DNA of 11,306 nt. Source: Spongiicolonus versatilis. Lineage in GTDB: Bacteria; Pseudomonadota; Gammaproteobacteria; Arenicellales; Spongiicolonaceae. This document shows positions 1 through 8,100 of this stretch, one piece after another. Below the pieces are notes generated by a model that saw only the letters and a list, made by a program, of their open reading frames with translations, had not been told where the DNA came from and did no database searches. The stretch is taken from the NCBI GenBank assembly GCA_028286165.1, contig JAPYMU010000044.1, positions 1 to 11,306 on the forward strand. The letters are read 5' to 3'. The stretch's first letter is position 1. Each line of letters opens with the position of its first letter. Both the position numbers and the translations under genes were made by a program.

Positions 1-28
1 GGGGAGCATACCACAAATTTTTGCGCGG

Positions 29-37
29 TGTTACAAT
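29..37 (+). promoter_or_regulatory. Candidate extended -10 element upstream of the DUF924 gene
   Basis: TG at 29-30, one spacer base, then TACAAT at 32-37 (5 of 6 to TATAAT). No convincing -35 is seen, as expected for an extended -10. A start 7 bases downstream would fall at about 44-45, which is the A of the preferred ATG, so the mRNA could be leaderless. Read by eye only. Confidence 0.35.
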
Positions 38-44
38 GCCGGGC

Positions 45-656
45 ATGGCGGAAAAAATTGACGAGATTCATCATTTCTGGTTTGGCGGCTGCCTTGACAG
101 CGTGGAGAAAATTAAGGAGCGGTTTGCGCTTTGGTTTTCCGTTTGCGAGGAGTTTGACCGCGAAGTGACGGCGCGGTTTGACTTGGACGTGGAGCGCGCG
201 GCGGCCGGGGAATACGACTCGTGGGCCGGCACGCCGCGCGGTGCGCTGGCGTTGATTCTGCTGCTGGACCAATTTCCGCGCAACATTTACCGCGGCACGC
301 CGCGCGCTTTTGCCCATGACGAAAAGGCGCTGGCGCATTGTTTGGCGCTGAGCGACAGCGGCGGGGATTTGGCGCTGAGTTTTATTGAGCGGGTTTTTGC
401 GCTGATGCCGCTGCAACACGCCGAGGATGCGGAAATTCAGCGGCTGTCGGTGGAGCGGTTTGCGCGGCTGCGGGAGGATGCGGGGGCGCCGTTTCAGGAA
501 ATCGCCGACGGCAACCATGAATACGCGCTGCTGCACAAAAAAATCATCCACCAGTTCGGGCGGTTTCCACACCGCAACAAAATTCTGCAGCGCGAATCCA
601 CCGCCGAGGAGGAGGAATATTTGCGCGAATCCGGGGAGAGTTTCGGCCAAGGGTGA
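45..656 (+). CDS. DUF924 family protein (TPR-like, function unknown)
   Basis: This is a 203-residue soluble protein of the DUF924 family, which is common in proteobacteria and usually about 180-220 residues; the biochemical role is not established. The family's hallmark segments are all present in order: FWFGG near the start, a WF segment, LLLDQFPRNIYRGTPRAFAHD in the middle, the LMPLQHAED motif, and HKKIIHQFGRFPHRN near the C-terminus followed by the usual ST-EEEEYL ending. There is no signal peptide or membrane segment. I chose the ATG at 45 because the family begins a few residues before FWFGG. ATG 36 and TTG 21 are in frame upstream, but they lie in or before the candidate -10, and no Shine-Dalgarno sequence favours any of the three. 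It is followed by an 84-base gap, so it is probably a separate unit from smc. The assignment is firm; no specific function should be inferred. Confidence 0.9.
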   Translation: MAEKIDEIHHFWFGGCLDSVEKIKERFALWFSVCEEFDREVTARFDLDVERAAAGEYDSWAGTPRGALALILLLDQFPRNIYRGTPRAFAHDEKALAHCLALSDSGGDLALSFIERVFALMPLQHAEDAEIQRLSVERFARLREDAGAPFQEIADGNHEYALLHKKIIHQFGRFPHRNKILQRESTAEEEEYLRESGESFGQG

Positions 657-673
657 GGGCGCGGGCTTTTTTG

Positions 674-682
674 TGCTATTCT
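674..682 (+). promoter_or_regulatory. Candidate extended -10 promoter for smc-zipA-ligA
   Basis: TG at 674-675, one base, then TATTCT at 677-682, in the only gap before the smc-zipA-ligA unit. It is followed by CCGGGC; the candidate at 29-37 is followed by GCCGGGC, so the two sites share a downstream GC-rich block. No clear -35 is visible. The predicted start near 689 would give a leader of about 52 bases. The rest of the 657-740 gap holds a T6 run at 667-672 with no hairpin before it. Confidence 0.35.
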
Positions 683-740
683 CCGGGCTCCGCCGCGCCT
701 CAGAAACCTGCCCCAAAGCATTGATTTAACGCCATTTTCC

Positions 741-3700
741 ATGAAGTTCAAGAAAATTCAGTTGTCCGGTTTCAAGTCTTTTGTGGACCCCACCACGCTG
801 ACTTTTCCGGCCAACATGATTGGCATTGTGGGGCCCAACGGCTGCGGGAAGTCCAACATCATCGACGCCATCCGCTGGGTGATGGGTGAGGGTTCGGCGC
901 GCACGTTGCGCGGCGGCAGCATGGACGATGTGATTTTTAACGGCTCCAGCGCGCGCAAGCCGGTGGGCAAGGCGTCGGTGGAGTTGGTTTTTGACAACGC
1001 CGCCGGGCGCGTTGGCGGCGGCGGTGGCGGCATGCACAGCCGCTTTGCCGAGATTTCCATCCGCCGCACCCTGGCGCGGGATGAGCCCTCGGAATATTTT
1101 CTCAACAACACCCGCTGCCGGCGGCGCGACATTGCCGATATTTTTCACGGCACCGGGCTCGGCCCGCGCTCCTATTCCATCATTGAACAGGGCATGGTCA
1201 GCCGCATCGTGGAGGCCAAGCCGGAAGAGTTGCGCGCTTTTGTGGAGGAGGCCGCGGGCATTTCGCGCTACAAGGAGCGCCGCCGCGAAACCGAAACGCG
1301 CATCCGCCACACCCGCGAAAACCTGCAGCGCGTGGAGGACATCCGCCGCGAGTTGGAAGCGCAGTTGCGGCGGCTGCAGCGGCAGTCGCAGCAGGCGCGC
1401 CGCTACCAGGCGCTGAAACAGGAGGAGCATGAGGTGAACACGCAACTGCTGGCGCTGCGCTGGCGCGAGGAGGAAGAGCGGCTGGCGGCGGTGAACGCCG
1501 AGGTGTCGCGCCTGCAGACCGAGTCGGAAGGCAAGGTGGCGCGGGTGCGCGAGAGCGAGGCGCGGATGGAGGAAATGCGCGCGGCGCATGCCGGCGAGCA
1601 GGAAAGTTTAAACCTGGCGCAAGCGCGCTTTTACAGCGTGCAGGCCGACATTTCGGCGCTGGAGCAGCGCATGGAACTGGCGCGGGAAACCCATGCCCGG
1701 CAGCAGAGCGGCCTGCAGCAGGCGCGGGAGGAGGTGGAAAAAGCGCGCCGCCATGTGCAAGGCGACCGCGAAAAACGCGGGGCGGTGGAAGCGGACATCG
1801 CCCAACTGCAGCCGCGCCTTATGCAACTGCAGGCCGAGCGCGAGCAGGCCGCCGAGGCGCTGGCGCGGGCCTCGGGCGATCTGGAGGCCGAGTTGGCGGA
1901 ACTGGACAAGCGCATTCGCGAGCGGCGCAAAGCATTGGAGGCGCGGCGCGGCGGGACCGACCAGGTGCGCGCCCGGCTGCAAGCGGCGGCGGCGCGGCTG
2001 GCCTCGCTGCGCGATTTGCAGCGGCATGCGCTGGGCGAGGACGACCAGGCGCTGGCAGCGTGGCTGCAAGACAGCGGGCTGGACCAACTGCCGCGCCTGG
2101 CCGGCCGGGTGCGGGTCAGCGGCGGCTGGGAGCGCGCGCTGGACCGCCTGTTGGGCGACAAACTTTCCGCGCTGTGCGCCGACTCGGTGGAGTTGGCGGC
2201 GGCGCCGCCGGCCGGCCCCGGGCTGGTGTTAGTGGAGCGCGGCGGCAAGGGTGAGGGTGAGGGCGGCCGGACCGGGCGGCTGCTGAATTATGTGGAGTGC
2301 GACGAGGTGGATTTGGGCGAATGGCTGGCCGGCGTGCGAACTGCGGAAAATTTGCCTGAGGCGCTGCGGCGGCGGCGTGAACTTGCGCCCGGCGAGTGCG
2401 TCGCCACGCGCGATGGCGTGCTTGCCGGGCGGCGCTGGCTGAGTTATCCGCCGTCGGCCGGGCATGAGGATGGTTTTGGTGACGGCGTGCTGCAGCGTGA
2501 ACAGGAAATCGAAAAAACCACCGCCGCCCATGCCCAAATTGAAAAAGAATTGCAGGAACGCGCGGAAGTCGACGAGGCCGCGCAAGCCGAACTTGCCGGC
2601 CTGGAGGAGCAGCGCGTGGCGCGCCAGCAGCGGTGGAATGAGCACGCCGCCGACCTGGCCGAGTTGCACAAGCGCCTGGGCCAGAGCGATGAATCCGGCG
2701 GCGGTGAGGGCGGCGCCGATTCCGGCGGTGAACACGGTGAGGGCGGCGCGCCGTTGCAGAGCGCGGCGGTGTTTGGCGCCGGTGGGGACGATGACGGCGG
2801 CGCATTGCGCAAATCGCTGAAAAAATTGCGCGGCCGGGTGGAGGCCACCAGCAACGCGTTTCGGGAATGTGAACTGAAGTTGCAAAGTTTGCAGGCCACC
2901 CGAGATTCGCTGCTGGAGCAGGAGCAGCGCGCCGGTGAGCGTCTGGCGCACCTGCTGGGGCAGGAGCAGGGCTTGAGCCGCGACCTGGAGTCGGCGGCGG
3001 CGCCGGGCGATGATGCGGCGCGCCAACTGGAGGCCCTGCTTAAGCAGAAAGTGGAGGCGGAACAAAAACTGCAGCAGGCGCGGCGCAAGGTGGAGCAACT
3101 GGACGAGCAACTGCGCGCCGCCGCCGCCGCGCGCCAGCAACTGGAGCAAGAGGCGCAGGAGGCGCGGGGCGCGGTGGAGGAGAAGCGCGTGGCGCGGCAG
3201 GAGTTTGTTACCCGCCAGCAGACGTTGCGCGAGCAGATGGAGGAAACCGGCGCCGAACTTAAGGAAGTGGTGGACGCGCTGCCGGAAGATGCCGAGGCCG
3301 CCGCCTGGGACAGCCGGCTGGCCGCCATCCGCAGCAAGGTGGAGCGCATCGGCGCGGTGAACTTGGTGGCCATTGACGAATTTGAAGAGCAGTCGCAGCG
3401 CAAGGAATATTTGGACCGGCAGTCGGAGGACTTAAACAGCGCGCTGCAGACGCTGGAAGAGGCGATGCGCAAAATTGACCGTGAAACCCGGACGCGGTTC
3501 AAGGAAACGTTTGAGCGGCTGAACGGCGGCTTTCAGGAATACTTCCCGCGCCTGTTCGGCGGCGGCAGCGCGGCGCTGGAGTTGACCGGCGATGATTACC
3601 TGAGCGCCGGGGTGACGGTGACGGCGCGCCCGCCGGGCAAGCGCAACAGCACCATTCACCTGCTGTCCGGCGGCGAGAAGGCGCTGACCGCGGTGGCGCT

Positions 3701-3965
3701 GCTGTTCTCGCTGTTTGAGTTGAACCCGGCGCCATTCTGCCTGCTGGACGAGGTGGACGCGCCGCTGGATGATGCAAACGTGGAGCGCTACTGTGAGACG
3801 CTGCGCAGCATGGCGCAGAAGACGCAGTTGATTTTCGTCACCCACAACAAAATCACCATGGAGGCGGCCAGTGTTTTGATGGGCGTGACCATGGGAGAGC
3901 CGGGCGTGTCGCGGCTGGTTTCGGTGAACGTTGAGGAAGCGGTGCAGATGGCGGCGGAACAGTGA
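741..3965 (+). CDS. smc: Chromosome partition protein SMC
   Basis: SMC is the ATPase core of the condensin-like complex that compacts and segregates the chromosome, normally with ScpA and ScpB, neither of which is in this window. Visible parts: an N-terminal head with Walker A GPNGCGKS (residues 31-38), a first coiled-coil arm (about 166-430) rich in E, R, Q and A, a hinge (about 437-575), a returning arm (about 583-905), and a C-terminal head with signature LSGGE (975-979) and Walker B LLDEVDAPLDD with D1003/E1004. All ATPase motifs look intact. At 1074 residues it is shorter than the roughly 1150-1190 usual for bacterial SMC, mostly through shorter arms. A glycine/acidic stretch (about 650-687) interrupts the returning arm. 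The ATG at 741 is placed right for the family start (MKFKKIQLSGFKSF), although no Shine-Dalgarno sequence precedes it. The stop overlaps the zipA start. Confidence 0.97.
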   Translation: MKFKKIQLSGFKSFVDPTTLTFPANMIGIVGPNGCGKSNIIDAIRWVMGEGSARTLRGGSMDDVIFNGSSARKPVGKASVELVFDNAAGRVGGGGGGMHSRFAEISIRRTLARDEPSEYFLNNTRCRRRDIADIFHGTGLGPRSYSIIEQGMVSRIVEAKPEELRAFVEEAAGISRYKERRRETETRIRHTRENLQRVEDIRRELEAQLRRLQRQSQQARRYQALKQEEHEVNTQLLALRWREEEERLAAVNAEVSRLQTESEGKVARVRESEARMEEMRAAHAGEQESLNLAQARFYSVQADISALEQRMELARETHARQQSGLQQAREEVEKARRHVQGDREKRGAVEADIAQLQPRLMQLQAEREQAAEALARASGDLEAELAELDKRIRERRKALEARRGGTDQVRARLQAAAARLASLRDLQRHALGEDDQALAAWLQDSGLDQLPRLAGRVRVSGGWERALDRLLGDKLSALCADSVELAAAPPAGPGLVLVERGGKGEGEGGRTGRLLNYVECDEVDLGEWLAGVRTAENLPEALRRRRELAPGECVATRDGVLAGRRWLSYPPSAGHEDGFGDGVLQREQEIEKTTAAHAQIEKELQERAEVDEAAQAELAGLEEQRVARQQRWNEHAADLAELHKRLGQSDESGGGEGGADSGGEHGEGGAPLQSAAVFGAGGDDDGGALRKSLKKLRGRVEATSNAFRECELKLQSLQATRDSLLEQEQRAGERLAHLLGQEQGLSRDLESAAAPGDDAARQLEALLKQKVEAEQKLQQARRKVEQLDEQLRAAAAARQQLEQEAQEARGAVEEKRVARQEFVTRQQTLREQMEETGAELKEVVDALPEDAEAAAWDSRLAAIRSKVERIGAVNLVAIDEFEEQSQRKEYLDRQSEDLNSALQTLEEAMRKIDRETRTRFKETFERLNGGFQEYFPRLFGGGSAALELTGDDYLSAGVTVTARPPGKRNSTIHLLSGGEKALTAVALLFSLFELNPAPFCLLDEVDAPLDDANVERYCETLRSMAQKTQLIFVTHNKITMEAASVLMGVTMGEPGVSRLVSVNVEEAVQMAAEQ
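2250..2263 (+). repeat. Two overlapping GGTGAGGG copies in the SMC hinge
   Basis: GGTGAGGG occurs at 2250-2257 and again at 2256-2263, giving a short (GGTGAG)n-like run followed by GGCGGCC. It is in frame and encodes a Gly-Glu-Gly-Glu-Gly-Gly loop at about residues 504-509, within the SMC hinge region. The same octamer recurs elsewhere in the window. Confidence 0.7.
2688..2802 (+). repeat. Glycine-rich insertion in the SMC coiled coil, built partly from GGTGAGGGCGGC units
   Basis: This encodes roughly residues 650-687, dominated by G, E, D, S and A (for example GGGEGGADSGGEHGEGG), which cannot form a coiled coil. The DNA contains two copies of GGTGAGGGCGGCGC, starting at 2703 and 2736, plus related GGCGGTGA and GGTGGGGACGATGACGGCGG pieces. 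Flanking residues return to heptad-like sequence (KSLKKLRGRVEATSNAF), so the stretch looks like a loop expanded out of the arm. Subtracting it makes the two arms more nearly equal in length. Confidence 0.65.
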
Positions 3966-5158
3966 ACTTCGGCGGACTACATCTGGACCTGCAGGCCATT
4001 CTGCTGCTGTGCGGCGCCGGGCTGGTGGCGGTAATCGCGCTGGTGTCGTGGGCCGCGGTGCGGGTGGACCGCAAAGACCGCCGGCGCGAGGCGCGCAGCA
4101 GCGGACTGCATGAACGGTCGCTGGAGGCGGAGGACGGCGACGTGCCGCTGCCGGATGACGGTGCGGAGCCGGAGGCGGCGCATGCCGGGGCGGACGCGGA
4201 GGATGCGGATGATGAATTGCCGGCCGCGCTGGTGGATGAACTGGACCGCGAATACCGCGAAGCCGGCCGCGCCGATTACGACCGCGGCCGGGCGCCGTCG
4301 CGTTCCGAGGGCCACCCGGCCGGGGTATCCAATAATGTGGACTACATCGTCCGCCTGAGCGGCGTCGGGGCGGTGACGCCGCCGCGCCTGCTTGAGGTGC
4401 TGCGCAAGTGCCGCGGCCAGGCCATCATGCCGGCCAGTGCCCACGGCTGGCGCTACTCCGGCGGCGGCTGGCAGAATCTGGAGCAGGCGCGCGCCGATGA
4501 AAACTTCGGCGACGTGGTGATGGCCATGCAGTTGGCCGACCGCAACCGCAGCATCGGCCGCGGCGAGTTGGAAACCTTTGACCGCGCCATCCGCGGCGCC
4601 GCCGAGCAAATTGACCGTGAAGTGCAAACCAACATGGATGCCGCGGACGGCGTTGCGCGCGCCGCCGAGTTGGTGGACCTGTGCCGCGCATATGATGTGT
4701 CGGTGGTGCTCAACATTCTGTCCGACGTGGCCGGCGGCTTCAGCGGCGGCGACATCAACCGCATCGCCGGCGAGTTCGGCATGGAAATGGGCCGCCGCAA
4801 CATCTACCATAAAGTGAGCACCATCCGCGGCCGCAAGGTGACCATGTTCAGCATGGCGAGTTTGTTCAAGCCCGGCCACTTTCCGCCCGGCGGGCTTGAT
4901 TCGTTCCGCACCCGCGGCCTCACCATGTTCATCAACATTCCCCTCACCGCCAACCCGGCCGGTGTGTTTAACAACATGTCATCGGTGGCGCGGGGCATGT
5001 GCGACCGCCTCGGCGGCCGCCTGGTCAGCCGCGAGTTGCAGCCGCTGAGCGACAACTACATTGAAATGATTCGCGGCGGCGTGGACAAGGCGGCGCGCGG
5101 CTTGGAGCGCAACGGCGTTTCCCCCGGCGGCGCCGATGCGCGGCGGCTGTTTTCCTGA
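3962..5158 (+). CDS. zipA: Cell division protein ZipA
   Basis: ZipA tethers FtsZ to the inner membrane early in division. It has the expected layout: an N-terminal membrane anchor (about residues 9-33), a short basic stretch (VDRKDRRREARSS), an acidic and alanine-rich linker (about 50-115), and the C-terminal FtsZ-binding domain (about 244-385). The last part closely resembles known ZipA C-domains: MGRRNIYHK, MFSMASLFKPGHFPP, then TRGLTMFINIP and a final amphipathic helix. A further block (about 126-240, VDYIVRLSG through DVVMAMQLADR to FDRAIRGAAEQI) is absent from the E. coli type but similar to the pre-domain I recall in betaproteobacterial ZipA. The protein is 398 residues against 328 in E. 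coli. The start is GTG, overlapping the smc stop by four bases (GTGA), which suggests translational coupling; the next ATG would remove the membrane anchor. Confidence 0.9.
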   Translation: MNFGGLHLDLQAILLLCGAGLVAVIALVSWAAVRVDRKDRRREARSSGLHERSLEAEDGDVPLPDDGAEPEAAHAGADAEDADDELPAALVDELDREYREAGRADYDRGRAPSRSEGHPAGVSNNVDYIVRLSGVGAVTPPRLLEVLRKCRGQAIMPASAHGWRYSGGGWQNLEQARADENFGDVVMAMQLADRNRSIGRGELETFDRAIRGAAEQIDREVQTNMDAADGVARAAELVDLCRAYDVSVVLNILSDVAGGFSGGDINRIAGEFGMEMGRRNIYHKVSTIRGRKVTMFSMASLFKPGHFPPGGLDSFRTRGLTMFINIPLTANPAGVFNNMSSVARGMCDRLGGRLVSRELQPLSDNYIEMIRGGVDKAARGLERNGVSPGGADARRLFS

Positions 5159-5160
5159 GG
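5157..5160 (+). promoter_or_regulatory. Ribosome binding site deciding the ligA start
   Basis: GAGG overlaps the zipA stop and lies 8 bases before the ATG at 5169. The in-frame ATGs at 5136 (inside zipA) and 5181 have no comparable sequence at good spacing, so 5169 is preferred. Confidence 0.55.
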
Positions 5161-5168
5161 CGGGCGGC

Positions 5169-8100
5169 ATGAGCGGCAGCATGAAAAAACCGGCCCGGGA
5201 AGTTGCATCGCTGCGGCGGGAAATTCGCCGCCACGACCACGCTTATTACGTACTGGATGCGCCGGTGCTGAGCGATGCGGAATACGATCTTCTGTTCCGC
5301 CGCTTGCAGGAGTTGGAGGAGCGGCATCCCGAGTTGGTCACCGACGATTCCCCAACCCAGCGGGTCGGCGGCAAGCCGGCCGGCAGGTTTGCCGAAGTTA
5401 AGCACGGCGCGCCCATGCTGTCCCTCGGCAATGCATTTAACGAAGCGGAAATCCTCGCCTTCGACAAGCGCGTGCGCGAAAAACTGCAGGCGCCGGAAGT
5501 GGCATATGTGGCGGAGCCCAAACTGGATGGCCTGGCGGTGAGCCTGACATATGAAAACGGCGTGCTGAGCCGCGCCGCCACCCGCGGCGACGGCTTCACC
5601 GGCGAGGATGTGACCGCCAACATCCGCACCCTGCCGTCGGTGCCGCTGCGCCTGCACGGCACAAGCCATCCGCCGATGGCGGAGGTGCGCGGCGAGGTGG
5701 TGATGACGCACCGGGGATTCGCCGCGCTTAACGAAAAGCAGAAAGAGAAGGGCGCCAAATTGTATGTGAACCCGCGCAACGCCGCCGCCGGCAGTTTGCG
5801 CCAACTGGACCCGCGCCTGACCGCCGAGCGGCCGCTGGAAATTTTCTTCTACGCTTTCGGCGCCAGCCGGGGCATGGACCAAACGGCGCCGCCAAGTCAT
5901 GAAGCGATGCTGAATTTGTTTCGCGCCTGGGGTTTGCGCGCCAGCGCGGAAACGAAAATCATGCGTTCCATCGCTGAGTGCATGAAACACTACGAACATC
6001 TTCTTGCGCGCCGCGCCGAACTGCCCTACGACATTGACGGCGTGGTTTACAAGGTGAACGATTTCGCCGCGCGCCGCCGGCTTGGTGAAGTCTCGCGCGC
6101 GCCGCGCTGGGCGGTGGCGCACAAGTTTCCCGCCGAGGAGGCGCAAACCGTGGTTGAAGCCATCGACACCCAGGTCGGGCGCAGCGGCGTGGTGACGCCG
6201 GTGGCGCGCCTGCGGCCGGTTTTTGTCGGCGGTGTGACGGTGTCCAACGCGACGCTGCACAACGAGGAGGAAATCAAGCGCAAGGATGTGCGCGTCGGCG
6301 ACACCGTGGCGGTACGCCGCGCCGGCGACGTGATTCCGCAGGTGATTTCGGTGGTGAAAGAAAAACGCCCGGCGCATGCAAAACCTTACCGCTTCCCAGC
6401 CACATGCCCGTCCTGCGGCAGTGCGGTGGTGCGCGACGCCGAGGGTGAGGCCGGCGAGGGTGACGGCGTGGTCAGCCGCTGCAGCGGCGGGCTGGTGTGC
6501 CCGGAACAGACGGTGCGGCGGCTGCAGCATTTTGTCTCGCGCGCGGCGTTTGACATTGAGGGGCTGGGCGGCGAGTTGATTCGGGAATATCTGGAGCACG
6601 GCTGGATTTGGTCGCCGGCGTCAATTTTTACGCTGCCATCGCGCATGGAGCACATTCTGGAAATTAAAAAACTCACCAACGCCGGCCAGGCTGTTGCAAA
6701 CCGGGTGAACAATCCCAAGGATTCATTTTCCGCGGACAAACTGGTTGCGCGGGTGGAAGAGTATTTGCAGGAAAACAAACTTGACCGCGCTCTTGCCGGA
6801 CGCGCGGTGGCGGTGGAGATTGCAACCAGCGGCATCGGCGGCGGCCGTGTTGTGGAGATTGCATGTGTCGAGATTAACCGCGCTTTGCCCGGCGGGAAGG
6901 TGTTGCACCATTATGTTAACCCCGGGTGCAAGGTGGACGCGGATGCAGTGGCGGTGCACCGGTTGTCTGGCGGTTTTCTGGAACAGTTTCCAAAGTTTGG
7001 CGCGGCTGCGGATAAGGTGGCGGATTTTATCGGCGGCGCGCCGGTGGTTGCATGGAATGCCGGGGCGAAAATGAAAATTTTGCACGGTGAATTTGCGCGG
7101 TGCGGAAAAAAGTTGCCGAAGTTTTCCGCAACCGATGCCGGCGGCCTGGCGCGCCGGTGTTTTCCCGAGGAAGAAAAACGTCTTGCCGCCCTGGGCGCGC
7201 GCTTTGACCCCCGCCCCGGCGGCCGGCGCATGCGCGGCGCGCTGGCTGATGCGCGGGCTCTTGCGCGGATTTACCCGTGCCTGGTCGGCGGCGCACGCCG
7301 CGGTGAGATAACCGCGCCGGCAAAATTGTTTGACAATTTGGTGCGGCAAATTGAAGCCCGGCGCTCGGTGCCGCTGGAACGTTTTATTTTCGCCCTCGGC
7401 ATTCGCCACGTGGGTGAGGGCACCGCGCTGCTGCTGGCGCAGGTTTACCATTCGCTGGAAAATTTCACCAAAGGGCTGCAGGATGCAATGCGGGAATATG
7501 CCGGTAGAAAGAAGCGGCTGTCTTCGGTCTATTACGACGAACTTAGCGGCATTAAAGGAATCACCGGCAAGGCGGTTCAATCCCTGCTGGCGTTTGCGTT
7601 GAACTTGCGGGAATCCCATGAAGGCGGGCTTGCCCTCGGCCAATTCACCGCCGAACAGAAAATCCCGCACGTGGGAAAAATAATTCCGGCGCGGCTGGAA
7701 CAAACTTACGGCACTGTGGAAAATTTTCTAAAGCGGCTTCGGGAAGCCGCCAGGGAGCCGGGCCTGCGCGAAAAATCCGCCTACCATGCGCTGAGAAACA
7801 TCGAAGATGTGGGCGATGTGCTGGCGCATTCGCTGATGGATTTTCTCAGTGATGAGCACGGCATGGAAATCATGGAAAGCCTGGCAAAGCAGGTGAAGGT
7901 CATACCGGCTCGTGCCGTGGTTGTGTCTGCGGATGCTCCTCTTGCCGGTAAAACGGTGGTTATCACCGGCAAATTTGAGGGCATGGATCGTGCCCAGGCC
8001 AGGGCCCGCGCCGCTGAGTTGGGCGCCACCGTGGTTGGTTCCGTTACCTCTAAAACTGATTTGGTGATTACCGGCAAAGATGCCGGAAAGAAAAAACTTG

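Noticed and set aside
640..672. Possible rho-independent terminator after the DUF924 gene (GC-rich stretch then T6)
   Set aside because: The stretch before the T run is nearly all G on one strand and cannot form a stem.
2229..3502. Two large minus-strand open frames opposite smc
   Set aside because: Both lie inside conserved smc, are low in complexity (S/C/A- or L/Q-rich) and match no family.
5025..6599. Long open frame of 524 codons on the minus strand opposite zipA and ligA
   Set aside because: It is antisense to strongly conserved zipA/ligA codons, is rich in H, R, A and Q with no recognisable motif, and is a typical by-product of high GC.
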